Shown: positions 15,443-24,841, counted from the stretch's first letter. The stretch is DNA of 64,000 nt from Nautilia sp. PV-1 (GCF_004006315.1 NZ_CP026530.1:78501-142500), one strand, 5' to 3'. The notes: generated by a model from the letters alone, not told the origin. Made by a program: numbers and translations.

Positions 15443-17402
15443 AGTTCTCGCTGAATTCTTTTACTTTTCTAAACGGTATGGCAGGAGAGAATATATATCC
15501 CTGTATATAGTCTATTCCCATTTCTTGTAATAAATTTAACTGTGATTTTTTTTCCACCCCTTCCGCCACTACTTTTATATTTAAATCTTTACAGAGGTTT
15601 ATTGTGTTTTTACAGACCAAATAGCCTTTTTTGTCTTCTATTTCGTCAATGAGGGATTTGTCCAGTTTCAGCTCTTCTATTGTATATTTAATAAGCGTTT
15701 CGAGAGATGAATAGCCTACTCCAAAGTCGTCTACTGAGATAGGGAAATTTTTGCTTTTGAGTTTTTGAATGTTTTTTTGCGCATCTTTATTTATAAAACT
15801 TCTTTCAATAATTTCAAACATTATATTTTCATTTTCGAATATTGATATGATTTTTTCCATAGCATCGCTGCTTTTTAACGTATCTGGATGGAGATTAACG
15901 CTTATTTGAGGGTAAAAATTTTCATTCTTCCATTTCTGCAGGTCTTTTTTTACTTCTTTGCACACCCAGACGTCTATAATGGGAGCCAGTCCAGATTTTT
16001 CTATGATATCCAAAAAGAAAGGGCCTTTTATCTGACCGTTGTCGTTGTATCTTATAAGCGCTTCGTATTTTAACGCTTTATTGTTTTTAATGTCTATTTT
16101 CGGCTGGTAATAGATTAATAAATTGTCCTGGTTTAAATTGTTTATAAGTTCGTTTAATTTTGTATTCGCCTCTATTACTTCCTGATTTGCCAAAAAAGCT
16201 TTAATGTCTTTTTTAGCTCTGATTTCTTCTTCAATTTCCAGGTTTGTCTGAAGTATGTGTTTTTTGTTTTCGAGTGACTGTATTTTGAAATATTTTTTAA
16301 TGAAATACGAATATACGGCCGTATCTACAGCCAGTAAGAATATTTGAAATAAAGGTATGGAAAATGAATTGCTTTTAAGAAAACCGTCAAATAAAATAGG
16401 AGTGGACCAGACTACGTGGTAAGAGGTAAAATGTACAGGCACCGTATGTACAAATATATATGCGGCTGCAAGATTAAAAAGAGGCAGCAGCACAAACGGC
16501 AGAAACAGAAATCTGTTAAATACAACGATTAAGAAAATCAGAATATCGTTTATATTAAATATCACGAAAGGGGACGCTATTTTGGCTACCGTTTTAACGG
16601 TAGAGTTTTTAGCGTTAATTAAAATAGCAATAAGAAGACTGGCGCCTATTCCGGCTCCTCCGATATTGATAAAAATCCTGTGAAATTCTCCGTAGGTAAG
16701 ATTTGGAAACATATGTTTAAAAAGTATTTCTTTTCCGAAAAGTGCATTTACCATATGTTCCCCGTGTATTCCGAAAAACCAGAAAAGCTGTACGAAAAAA
16801 TCTCTTATTGCGAGAATTACAATATCCGGAAGATTGAGTTTTAAAGGATTGTATTTATCGATAATTATGTCCATAACCGCGTCTATGGCTATATATGCCG
16901 CCATAGCCGCAATGTATGCAGCAAAAAATACGAAGATATAATTAAAAAATCTGTATATATGATAGTTTCCGTCTGTTACGTTTATATGCAGTGAAAATTT
17001 TGGGTAAAGTATTTTTAAAAAGTATGTACTTACAATCGGTGCAAAAATCGTAGCAGCCGTAAAACCGTACGGCAAAACCAGTTTTGAGTGAGGGTGCTCA
17101 TATATCAGAATGGACAGAAATGTAACCATTGAAAGAATAATGGCTATTATTTCGGAAACTTTTATCCTTTTCGCCACAAAAAATGCAATTGACACTATAG
17201 CTACGAGAGAAGTGAATGAAAGAACGGATCTTTCAAAACGGAAAACTATATCCGTAGGTATAATGTTTATGTGAAAGTATGATACGAAAATATTAAAAAG
17301 AGCAAGAAAAGCGCTAAAAATAATAAAAGGTATTACAGCTATAAAAGCCTCTTGAAGAGTTATAATAAATGCAATGATTTTTTTATTCAAAAAAAATTTC
17401 AA
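15423..17402 (-). CDS. PTS EIIC-like membrane domain fused to an EAL (c-di-GMP phosphodiesterase) domain, copy 1
   Basis: This 659-residue protein has two parts. Residues 1-370 form about ten membrane helices with the fold markers of lactose/cellobiose-type EIIC permeases: LQEAFIAVIPF at the start, FWFFGIHGEHMVNALFG (GIHG at 211-214) and an INIGGAGIG segment. The INEP-type motif is changed to NIND (283-286). After a helical linker comes an EAL domain, 425-655, with all expected catalytic residues: EAL447-449, Asn503, Glu533, Asp558-Asp559, Lys579, Glu614, Gln634. It should therefore hydrolyse c-di-GMP. The start is TTG at 17402, with AAGG upstream. No PTS phosphocarrier genes are seen. A sensor rather than a transporter is my inference. 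Confidence 0.85.
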   Translation of the reverse strand: MKFFLNKKIIAFIITLQEAFIAVIPFIIFSAFLALFNIFVSYFHINIIPTDIVFRFERSVLSFTSLVAIVSIAFFVAKRIKVSEIIAIILSMVTFLSILIYEHPHSKLVLPYGFTAATIFAPIVSTYFLKILYPKFSLHINVTDGNYHIYRFFNYIFVFFAAYIAAMAAYIAIDAVMDIIIDKYNPLKLNLPDIVILAIRDFFVQLFWFFGIHGEHMVNALFGKEILFKHMFPNLTYGEFHRIFINIGGAGIGASLLIAILINAKNSTVKTVAKIASPFVIFNINDILIFLIVVFNRFLFLPFVLLPLFNLAAAYIFVHTVPVHFTSYHVVWSTPILFDGFLKSNSFSIPLFQIFLLAVDTAVYSYFIKKYFKIQSLENKKHILQTNLEIEEEIRAKKDIKAFLANQEVIEANTKLNELINNLNQDNLLIYYQPKIDIKNNKALKYEALIRYNDNGQIKGPFFLDIIEKSGLAPIIDVWVCKEVKKDLQKWKNENFYPQISVNLHPDTLKSSDAMEKIISIFENENIMFEIIERSFINKDAQKNIQKLKSKNFPISVDDFGVGYSSLETLIKYTIEELKLDKSLIDEIEDKKGYLVCKNTINLCKDLNIKVVAEGVEKKSQLNLLQEMGIDYIQGYIFSPAIPFRKVKEFSENFNLNGF

Positions 17403-17427
17403 GTCCCGCCTTTTTTAAATTTTTGGA

Positions 17428-17433
17428 ATTATA
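17428..17433 (-). promoter_or_regulatory. -10 box of EIIC-EAL copy 1
   Basis: TATAAT on the minus strand in GATATAATTCC, 26 bases upstream of the TTG start, within the 52-base gap after copy 2. The second gene of the tandem pair can therefore be expressed alone. Confidence 0.6.
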
Positions 17434-17454
17434 TCAGATGTTTTGTGTCTAAAT

Positions 17455-19500
17455 TTAAACACTGAACGACTCTGCATACCGTTTGACCTTGTTAAAAGGT
17501 ATTGCAGGAGAAAAGTAATATCCCTGTACCAGATCGACATCTATAAATTTTACGCTGTTAAACTGCTGTTTGGTTTCAACTCCTTCTGCGACTACCGTGC
17601 ATTCCAGATCGTGACACAGACTTACTATATGTTTACAAACAACGTAGCCTTTGTGCGTGTCTATTATATCAATCAGGGATTTGTCGATTTTTAACTCATA
17701 AATATTTAATTTTGTAATTACCTCCAGGCTCGAATATCCTATGCCGTAATCGTCTATGGCAATTTTGAAGCCGTGTTTTTGAAGGTTTTTAATGTTTTGT
17801 TCGGCATTTTTACCGTAAAGAAAGCTTCTTTCAATTATTTCAAACACCACTTTTTTATCTTTAAAAATCTGAATTATTTTTTCAACAGCATCTTTGCTGC
17901 TGAGGGTGTCCGGATGAAGGTTAACGCTTATTTCGGGGTAAAAACTTTCATTTTGCCATTTTTCAATATCTTTTTTTACTTCTTTGCACACCCATATGTC
18001 TATAATAGGAGCCAGTCCCGCTTCTTCGATTATAGGCAGAAATGAGGGGCCGGTTATTTTGCCGTTGTCGTTATATCTTATTAACGCTTCGAATTTATTG
18101 CATTTGTTGTGTTTAATGTCTATTTTTGGCTGATAATATATTTTTAAATTATGTTTATTGAGTGAACTGATTGTCTCATCCAGTTTTGCCTGTGCGGCTA
18201 TTAGCTGTTTTTGGGCTTTAAAAGCGTATACACCTTCTTTTGATTTTATTTCTTCCGAAATATCGAGGTTGTGCTGAAGGATTTCTTTATGGGACGAATA
18301 TGATTTGGAGTTTACGAATTTTTTGGTGAAATAAATATAAACGGAAGTATCTATAACGAGCAAAAACAGCTGCAGAGCCGTGACCCATAAATTGCCTCCG
18401 GTTTTTAAATACGTATCTATAAATACGGGTGTCGTCCACGCAACATAATAATCGGTAAAATTTATATGTACGAAATGTAAAAAAGAATAGGCTATTACGA
18501 TATTTAAAATCGGAAGGAATACAAAAGGTATTAAAAAGAATCTGTTTAAAACGATTACGGAATATATCAGCAGGGTGTTAATGTTAAAAAACACAAAAGG
18601 AGTCGAAATTTTTGTTATGTACATTAAAGCTTTTTCTTTAAAATAGATCCAAAAAGAGATCAGCATACCGAGTCCTACACCGGCTCCTCCTATAAGAACG
18701 AACATTCTGTTGAATTCTCCAAACGTAAGGTTCGGGAAAGCTTCTTTAAAAAGTATGGCCTTTCCGAAAAGACCGTTTACGGTGTGGCTGCCGTGTATTC
18801 CGACAAACCACAGTATCTGTACCAGAAAGTCTCTAATTATCAGGGTTAATATATCAGGAATGTTTAATTTCAAAGGATTGAAGTTATGTAAGAAGTAACT
18901 GACTATCACTGCAAAGAATATATATAAATTAACGGCTGCAATATAGGCGGCAAAAAATACAAATAGATAATTAAAAAGTTTATAAATGTGATAATTCCCG
19001 TCTTCTATATTGATATTTAAGGTTAGTTTCGGATAAAACAGTTTCAAAAGGTAGGTTGAGAGCACCGGGGATATCAGCGTGGCCGGGGTAAAGCCGTAAG
19101 GAAGAACAATGGGGATAGATATGTCGTCTATAAGTTTAATTGTGGAGGTATCACCCTGGATATTGAAAATATATATTGACGAATTTTCTATAAGTACGAG
19201 TGTGACAAATACGCTGACGGATAAAATAACGGCGATTATCTGTGAAACTTTTAACCTCTGTGCAAAAAAATAGGATATTGCTATTACAGATACGATAGAT
19301 GAAAACGACTGAAGTATTTTTGAAAGATACAGAATGTTTTTTTGGGAAATAAAAAAAAGATCCGTATTAAAATAAAGCAAGAAAGAAAACAGCAGGGTAA
19401 TAACCGACGTTAACAGAAAAAAAGGAACAATTGCCGTAAATGCTTCTTGTAATGTAATAATAAAAAGCAATATTTTTTTATTTTTTATAATTTCGTTCAA
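17455..19500 (-). CDS. PTS EIIC-like membrane domain fused to an EAL domain, copy 2
   Basis: This 681-residue paralogue of the next gene has the same architecture throughout. The EIIC part has FVGIHGSHTVNGLFGKAILF and VLIGGAGVG, but the INEP-type motif reads NINTL, so the conserved Glu is replaced by Thr. The EAL part is complete (FEALIRYND, SVNLHPDTL, FEIIERS, IDDYGIGYSSLE, LKIDKS, AEGVE, LVQGYYFSP). An upstream ATG at 19560 would add 20 residues. I prefer TTG at 19500 because AAGAAGG lies six bases before it and the homology with copy 1 begins there. The upstream stretch holds GATAATAT, a likely -10. A duplication with sensor divergence is inferred. Confidence 0.83.
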   Translation of the reverse strand: MNEIIKNKKILLFIITLQEAFTAIVPFFLLTSVITLLFSFLLYFNTDLFFISQKNILYLSKILQSFSSIVSVIAISYFFAQRLKVSQIIAVILSVSVFVTLVLIENSSIYIFNIQGDTSTIKLIDDISIPIVLPYGFTPATLISPVLSTYLLKLFYPKLTLNINIEDGNYHIYKLFNYLFVFFAAYIAAVNLYIFFAVIVSYFLHNFNPLKLNIPDILTLIIRDFLVQILWFVGIHGSHTVNGLFGKAILFKEAFPNLTFGEFNRMFVLIGGAGVGLGMLISFWIYFKEKALMYITKISTPFVFFNINTLLIYSVIVLNRFFLIPFVFLPILNIVIAYSFLHFVHINFTDYYVAWTTPVFIDTYLKTGGNLWVTALQLFLLVIDTSVYIYFTKKFVNSKSYSSHKEILQHNLDISEEIKSKEGVYAFKAQKQLIAAQAKLDETISSLNKHNLKIYYQPKIDIKHNKCNKFEALIRYNDNGKITGPSFLPIIEEAGLAPIIDIWVCKEVKKDIEKWQNESFYPEISVNLHPDTLSSKDAVEKIIQIFKDKKVVFEIIERSFLYGKNAEQNIKNLQKHGFKIAIDDYGIGYSSLEVITKLNIYELKIDKSLIDIIDTHKGYVVCKHIVSLCHDLECTVVAEGVETKQQFNSVKFIDVDLVQGYYFSPAIPFNKVKRYAESFSV

Positions 19501-19642
19501 AAAAGGCCTTCTTTGAAAAGAGATACTGCTTATATACATATTATCAAATAAAAGTGACATAAAAGTGAAAAAACATATTAATGTATATGCAGTTTGTTAC
19601 GGGTGTGTAAATTCGTTTAATAATGCATAATTTCATCTTTGG

Positions 19643-19648
19643 TATAAT
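19643..19648 (+). promoter_or_regulatory. -10 box of topA
   Basis: TATAAT in GGTATAATACCGCC, followed by an A-run and AAGG at 19661-19664, with the TTG start at 19673. Confidence 0.6.
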
Positions 19649-19672
19649 ACCGCCAAAAAAAAGGCATATGTT

Positions 19673-21856
19673 TTGGCAAAAAAACTTATAATTGTCGAAT
19701 CACCGGCAAAAGCAAAAACGATTAAAAATTTTTTGGGTAAAGATTATGAAGTAGTGGCGAGCAAAGGGCACATAAGAGATTTGCCTAAAACTTCTTTCGG
19801 GATTAAGATTGAAGACGATTCTTTTATACCTCAGTACAGAGTGACAAAAGACCATCAGGCGATTGCCAAAGAACTGAAAGAAAAAGCAAAAAAAGCCGAC
19901 ACGGTTTATATAGCGACGGATGAGGACAGGGAAGGAGAGGCTATCGGCTATCATATTGCCCACGTAATAGGTAAAAAGCCGGAAGAACTTCCAAGAATAG
20001 TGTTTCATGAAATTACCAAAACAGCTATAAAAAAAGCCCTTGAAAACCCGAGAACCATTGATTTGAACAGGGTAAACGCCCAGCAGGCCAGAAGACTTCT
20101 TGACAGAATAGTGGGATATAAACTTTCCCCTCTTCTCAATAAAAAAATTCAAAAGGGTCTTAGTGCAGGTAGGGTTCAAAGTGCAGCCCTTAAACTCGTA
20201 GTGGACCGTGAAAGGGAAATTAAGGCCTTTAAACCTCAGGAATATTGGAGTATTGAAGGGATTTTTAAAAAAATAGAGGGTTCTTTAATTAAATATAACG
20301 GTAAAAAACTTGATAAATTCGATATTAAAACCAAAGACGAAGCTCATAAAATAGTAGACGAGTTAAAACCTCTCGAATATACCGTAAGAGAAATAGAAAC
20401 CAAAACAACTACCGTAAAATCCCCGGCGCCGTTTATGACTTCGACACTTCAGCAGGTAGCCAGCAGCGAGCTCGGGTTCAGTCCGAGAAAAACAATGCAG
20501 ATTGCGCAGAAACTTTATGAAGGTGTTAAAACGCCTGTGGGTGAAACGGGTATTATTACATATATGAGAACGGACAGTCTTAACATTGCCAAAGAAGCTC
20601 AAAAAGCGGCATTGGAATTTATTAAACAAAATATAGGCGAAGAGTATGCCCAGCCTAAAACATACCATACGAAAAACCAGACCGCACAGGAAGCGCATGA
20701 AGCTATAAGACCTGTTGATGTAAGGCTGACGCCGGATGATCTTAAAAACTATTTAAAGCCTGACGAGCTTAAACTTTACACTCTGATTTTTAACAGATTT
20801 TTGGCAACCCAGATGAAAGACGCCAAATTTGAAACTCAGAATATTTACATATCAAACGATAAGGGCGAATTTAAAATAAGCGGAAGAAAACTGATATTTG
20901 ACGGATTTTATAAAGTATACGGAAAACCTAGCGCAAATACACTGCTTCCTGAATTTGAAAAAGGCGAGAAATTAAAACCCGAAGAGGTTAAAGCAACCCA
21001 GCATTTCACCAAACCGCCTGAAAGATATACCGAAGCCAGCCTTATTAAAAAACTGGAATCACTCGGAATCGGAAGACCTTCGACATACGCTCCTACGATT
21101 ACGCTTTTGCAAAACAGAAACTATGTTGAGGTAAAAGAGAAAAAACTCCATCCTACGGAAATAGCTTTCAGTGTAATTGAAACGCTTGAAAAACATTTTC
21201 CGGATATTGTGGACGCCAACTTTACGGCAAATATGGAAGAGATGCTTGACAGCGTAGCCGAAGCGAAAAAAGACTGGCAGGAGGTGTTAAAAGAATTTTA
21301 TAATCCGTTTATGGAGCTTGTAAACAAAGGATACAAAGAGATCCCTTCTCAGAAAATTGCAAAACCGATTGACGAAACGTGTCCTCTTTGCGGCTCTCCT
21401 CTTGTAATAAGAAAAGGAAGATTCGGCGAGTTTATTGCATGCAGCAGTTATCCTAAATGTAAATATACAAGGCCTCTCGAAGAAAAAGAAGAGAAAAAAG
21501 CCGATGTTAAATGTGACAAATGCGGTGCCGATATGGTTGTGAAAAGAGGTAAAAGCGGAGAATTCCTGGCGTGCAGCAATTATCCTGAGTGTAAAAACAC
21601 AAAACCTCTAAACGAACCTGAAATTTTAGACGATGTAAAGTGTCCGGAATGCGGAGGCGATATCGTAAAAAGAAAGTCAAGAAGAGGGGAATTTTACGGA
21701 TGTGCAAATTATCCTAAATGTACGTTTATTTCAAAATACAGACCGGTTAACAAACAGTGTCCGGAATGCGGATATCTGATGGCAAAAAGAACATACAGAA
21801 AAAAAGAGATTTACGAATGTATTAAATGTAAACATAGAGAAGACGCTGCAGATTAA
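19673..21856 (+). CDS. topA: DNA topoisomerase I
   Basis: This 727-residue type IA enzyme relaxes negative supercoils. It has the Toprim segment (KLIIVESPAKAKTIKNFLG ... DEDREGEAIGYHI), the active-site tyrosine in GIITYMRTDS, and GRPSTYAPTI. The C-terminus carries four Cys4 zinc-ribbon modules beginning CPLC, CDKC, CPEC and CPEC (about residues 565-722). The start is TTG at 19673, giving AKKLIIVESPAKA. The nearby ATG at 19668 is in another frame and ends after seven codons. It is followed 31 bases later by the phosphoesterase gene. Confidence 0.97.
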   Translation: MAKKLIIVESPAKAKTIKNFLGKDYEVVASKGHIRDLPKTSFGIKIEDDSFIPQYRVTKDHQAIAKELKEKAKKADTVYIATDEDREGEAIGYHIAHVIGKKPEELPRIVFHEITKTAIKKALENPRTIDLNRVNAQQARRLLDRIVGYKLSPLLNKKIQKGLSAGRVQSAALKLVVDREREIKAFKPQEYWSIEGIFKKIEGSLIKYNGKKLDKFDIKTKDEAHKIVDELKPLEYTVREIETKTTTVKSPAPFMTSTLQQVASSELGFSPRKTMQIAQKLYEGVKTPVGETGIITYMRTDSLNIAKEAQKAALEFIKQNIGEEYAQPKTYHTKNQTAQEAHEAIRPVDVRLTPDDLKNYLKPDELKLYTLIFNRFLATQMKDAKFETQNIYISNDKGEFKISGRKLIFDGFYKVYGKPSANTLLPEFEKGEKLKPEEVKATQHFTKPPERYTEASLIKKLESLGIGRPSTYAPTITLLQNRNYVEVKEKKLHPTEIAFSVIETLEKHFPDIVDANFTANMEEMLDSVAEAKKDWQEVLKEFYNPFMELVNKGYKEIPSQKIAKPIDETCPLCGSPLVIRKGRFGEFIACSSYPKCKYTRPLEEKEEKKADVKCDKCGADMVVKRGKSGEFLACSNYPECKNTKPLNEPEILDDVKCPECGGDIVKRKSRRGEFYGCANYPKCTFISKYRPVNKQCPECGYLMAKRTYRKKEIYECIKCKHREDAAD

Positions 21857-21887
21857 GCAAAGAAAATTTTTTATTTAAGGATAGGAT

Positions 21888-22412
21888 TTGAAAATAGGAA
21901 TAATGTCCGATACTCACAGAAAGACCGGAAGGGCAAAAAAAGCTATAGATTTATTGATAAATGAAGGGGCGGAGTTTATACTTCACGCCGGAGACATTGT
22001 TCAGGAAGAAGTGCTTGAATATCTGGAAAAAGCTCCTGTGAGATATGCGGCGGTGCTTGGAAACAACGATTTTCATCTGTATAAAGTGGTAGACAAATAC
22101 AATCTTACAACAGAGCCTCATTATTTTAAACTGGCGGGTAAAACATGGAAACTTATGCACTATCCCAAATATATGTTTCCTTTGGATACTGATATTATCG
22201 TATACGGGCATACTCATGACGTGGATATAACATTCAACGGTAAAAACCTGATATTAAATCCGGGAGAGGTTTGTGCCAGGGATCACGGGTTCAGCACCTG
22301 TATGACACTTGATATTACGGATGAGAAGTATATTGTTACGCTGTTTTACAGGAAAATAAAAACGGATGAATGGAAAACTAAAGTAAAAGAGTTTACTCTG
22401 CCAAAGGTATAA
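21888..22412 (+). CDS. YfcE/MJ0936-type metallophosphoesterase
   Basis: This 174-residue calcineurin-like phosphoesterase shows all metal-site motifs: MSDTHRK (D-x-H), HAGDIVQ (G-D), LGNNDFH (G-N-N-D), MHYPK and YGHTHDVD (G-H-T-H). Proteins of this family hydrolyse phosphodiesters in vitro, and their cellular substrates are mostly unknown. The start is TTG at 21888 with AAGGAT upstream. It is followed one base later by bioB, so topA, this gene, bioB and the antiporter gene form a run. Confidence 0.9.
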   Translation: MKIGIMSDTHRKTGRAKKAIDLLINEGAEFILHAGDIVQEEVLEYLEKAPVRYAAVLGNNDFHLYKVVDKYNLTTEPHYFKLAGKTWKLMHYPKYMFPLDTDIIVYGHTHDVDITFNGKNLILNPGEVCARDHGFSTCMTLDITDEKYIVTLFYRKIKTDEWKTKVKEFTLPKV

Positions 22413-22413
22413 T

Positions 22414-23244
22414 ATGAAAAAAATATTTTTGTGTGCGATCAGCAATATAAGAAGCGGCGCATGCAATGAAGACTGCAGATTCTGCACGCAAAGCGTGAAA
22501 TGGGGAGCGGATATAAACCGTTTCAGACAAAAAGAGATTTCCCAGATTGTAAATGAAGCAAAACTGGCCAAACAAAACAGAGCCGCCGGTTTTTGTCTTG
22601 TAACCAGCGGCAGGGGACTTGATGAAAAAACGCTTGAATATGTCTGCCGCGCGGCTGAAGCTGTTTCCAAAGAGGTGGATATTTCCATAATCGCGTGTAA
22701 CGGCACCGCCGATAAAGACTCTCTTAAAGAGCTTAAAAAATCCGGAGTAAAAATATATAACCACAATCTTGAGACAAGCCGGGAATATTATCCCGAAATA
22801 TGTTCAACCCATACATGGGATGAGAGGTTTGAGACATGTGAGAACATTAAGTCAGCAGGACTTCAGCTCTGCTGCGGAGGGATATTCGGAATGGGAGAAA
22901 GCAAAAGCGATATTGAAAGTTTTATAAAATCGTTAAAAATGCTAGACCCGGAAGGAATACCTCTGAATTTTTTTATTGAAAACGAAAAGCTTCCTTTAAA
23001 AGCTACACATGATAGAGAGTTTGCGTTAAATCTTGTAAAGAGATTTGCAAATGAGTTTAAAGAAGCTATAATAATGCTGGCAGGGGGAAGAGAGATCGTC
23101 TTTGGTGAGAGATGGACCGAAGCTCTGAAATCCGGTGCTAACTCCATAGTTATAGGCGATTATCTTACCACAAAAGGCGAAAGACCCGACAGGGATCTTA
23201 AAATTTTAATTGACGAAGGGTTTGAAATAGCCAATGAGTGCTGA
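22414..23244 (+). CDS. bioB: Biotin synthase
   Basis: This 276-residue radical-SAM enzyme inserts sulfur into dethiobiotin. It has the SAM cluster motif CNEDCRFC followed by TQSVKWGADINRF, and downstream cysteines that ligand the second cluster (ICSTHTWDERFETC). The YNHNLETSREYYPEI segment is characteristic. It is shorter than the E. coli enzyme (346), lacking C-terminal sequence, which I recall as normal for Campylobacterota BioB. bioF is 10 kb away, so biotin genes are scattered here. It overlaps the next gene by 11 bases. Confidence 0.92.
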   Translation: MKKIFLCAISNIRSGACNEDCRFCTQSVKWGADINRFRQKEISQIVNEAKLAKQNRAAGFCLVTSGRGLDEKTLEYVCRAAEAVSKEVDISIIACNGTADKDSLKELKKSGVKIYNHNLETSREYYPEICSTHTWDERFETCENIKSAGLQLCCGGIFGMGESKSDIESFIKSLKMLDPEGIPLNFFIENEKLPLKATHDREFALNLVKRFANEFKEAIIMLAGGREIVFGERWTEALKSGANSIVIGDYLTTKGERPDRDLKILIDEGFEIANEC

Positions 23245-24367
23245 ATTTTTAATAATTTCATTATCGGTAATACTGTTAATATCACCTTTTTTAAGCAATA
23301 TATTAAAACTTCCTATTTCCATGGTTGAAATAACTCTTGGAGCGGTATTCAGCGCAGTCGGGCTTATACATCATAACGAAATGTTCAATTTGCTGGCGGA
23401 AGTGGGATTTTTGTATTTAATGCTTTTAGCCGGAATGGAGGTAAATTTAAAAGATCTGTTAAAAATGGAGAAATCCCTTTTTAAAAAAGGCGTTCTTTTT
23501 TTATTTATTTTAGTTGTGTCGAGTTTTATTTTTGTGTTTTTATTCAGCTATTCAAAAGTGTTTTTGGTAATTATGCCACTGATTTCCATAGGTCTTATGA
23601 TATCAATTCAGCAGGAAATAGGTAAAAAAGAGTGGCTGGATCTGGCAATTAAAATAGGCGTGCTGGGAGAACTTATTTCTATCCTTATTTTAACGGTCGT
23701 AAGCGGATATTTTGAGTTCGGCTTTGATAAAAAACTTTTAATCAATATAGGCATACTGTTTTTGTTCTTAATTTTTCTTGTTTTGGCGTTTTTTCTTATC
23801 AGAGCAATTTTTTGGTGGTTTCCGAAACTTAAACATTATCTGATGCCGGGGGTGGATAAATATCATCAGGATGTAAGAATAGCAATCAGTTTTTTCTTTA
23901 TTATGATCGCTTTTTTAATGAAAATACATCTTGACGTTGTACTCGGCGCTTTTGTTGTAGGGGTGTTTATTGCAACGTTTTTTGAGCACAATAAAGACCT
24001 TGAACACAAACTTGCGCCTTTTGGATTCGGGTTTTTGATTACTATATTTTTCGTGCATGTCGGAAGCTCGCTAAATCTTTCTTTGATTTCTATGCAGATG
24101 CTGAAAGATTCTTTAATGATAGTGGGAGTTATGATTCTTGTGAGAATTTTTGCTTCTGCTGTTTTTTATACGATGCTGGGTATTAAAAAAACGCTTCTTT
24201 TTGCGTTGTCGCTTTCTATGCCTTTAACGTTATTGATTGCAACCGCAACCCTTGCGCATCAAAACGGGACTATAAGCGATTACTGGTACAATGTGCTTGT
24301 TTTTACGGCTGTTCTTGAAGTAATAATCGTTATGATAAGTGTGAAAATAATAGAGAAAAAATTTTAG
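23234..24367 (+). CDS. CPA2-family cation/proton antiporter
   Basis: This 377-residue protein has about twelve hydrophobic helices in the Kef/NapA style. ISPFLSNILKLPISMVEITLGAVF at the start and FLYLMLLAGMEVNLKDLLK (the conserved L-x-x-AGME/D region) are typical, followed by LDVVLGAFVVGVFIATFFEH in the second half. There is no C-terminal TrkA-N or RCK domain, so it is a stand-alone antiporter, probably Na+/H+ or K+/H+. It starts inside the 3' end of bioB and its own end overlaps the convergent hemerythrin gene by 4 bases. Confidence 0.85.
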   Translation: MSAEFLIISLSVILLISPFLSNILKLPISMVEITLGAVFSAVGLIHHNEMFNLLAEVGFLYLMLLAGMEVNLKDLLKMEKSLFKKGVLFLFILVVSSFIFVFLFSYSKVFLVIMPLISIGLMISIQQEIGKKEWLDLAIKIGVLGELISILILTVVSGYFEFGFDKKLLINIGILFLFLIFLVLAFFLIRAIFWWFPKLKHYLMPGVDKYHQDVRIAISFFFIMIAFLMKIHLDVVLGAFVVGVFIATFFEHNKDLEHKLAPFGFGFLITIFFVHVGSSLNLSLISMQMLKDSLMIVGVMILVRIFASAVFYTMLGIKKTLLFALSLSMPLTLLIATATLAHQNGTISDYWYNVLVFTAVLEVIIVMISVKIIEKKF

Positions 24368-24816
24368 CTGTAAAGCGTATACAGCTCTTTTTCTTCAAAC
24401 TCGACCCTTGCTTTAAGGGCTTTTCCGAGTTTTTCAAGTTCGTTTTTAAACTGTTCTGATTCAATTTTTTTAACGTTGTCAAATCTGTTTATAAATCCTG
24501 AAATTGCTTTTGAGATCGATTTCATTTCTTCCTGTTTCTGATTTATAAAATTTAAGATTTTTTCGTTGTATTTATATTTGCTTTTCATATACGTGTAAAA
24601 GTAGTTATCCTCATAAATTATGTGCAGTCTGTATTCGTAATGAAACTTTTTAAGTATTTCCGGGATTTTTTCAAAATTCTGTTTTTGAAGGTGTTTTTCG
24701 ATTTTGTTAAAAAGTGAAAAAAGTGTTTGATGATCGTCTTTTAATTCAATGATCAGTTTGTCTTCATAAGTATAAATTTTTCTGAGTTTTGCCAGTATGT
24801 TTTTTAGTATGCCCAT
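24364..24816 (-). CDS. Hemerythrin-like (HHE) domain protein
   Basis: This 150-residue helical protein has the iron-ligand pattern of hemerythrin-like domains: DDHQTLFSLFNKI (first His), EYRLHIIYEDNYFYTYMK (His then Glu) and a later RVEFEEKELYTLY carboxylate segment. Such proteins bind O2 or NO, or sense iron or redox state. It is a lone gene with a promoter (TATAAT at 24847-24842, minus strand), divergent from gltX. With bd oxidase and superoxide reductase it fits an oxygen-sensitive lifestyle. Confidence 0.82.
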   Translation of the reverse strand: MGILKNILAKLRKIYTYEDKLIIELKDDHQTLFSLFNKIEKHLQKQNFEKIPEILKKFHYEYRLHIIYEDNYFYTYMKSKYKYNEKILNFINQKQEEMKSISKAISGFINRFDNVKKIESEQFKNELEKLGKALKARVEFEEKELYTLYS

Positions 24817-24841
24817 TGTCTGTCCTTTCCGAACTTTTTAT

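Noticed and set aside
15429..15477. ACCGTTTA / TAAACGGT inverted repeat at the nspC end
   Set aside because: The loop is about 33 bases and both arms encode EAL-domain C-terminal residues; probably chance.
19668..19691. ATG seven codons long overlapping the topA start, as a possible leader peptide
   Set aside because: It is out of frame and ends almost at once; the TTG start of topA explains the locus and nothing suggests attenuation.
22254..22766. 170-codon minus-strand frame over the phosphoesterase/bioB junction
   Set aside because: Both plus-strand genes are clear family members; the opposite frame shows no motif or start signal.
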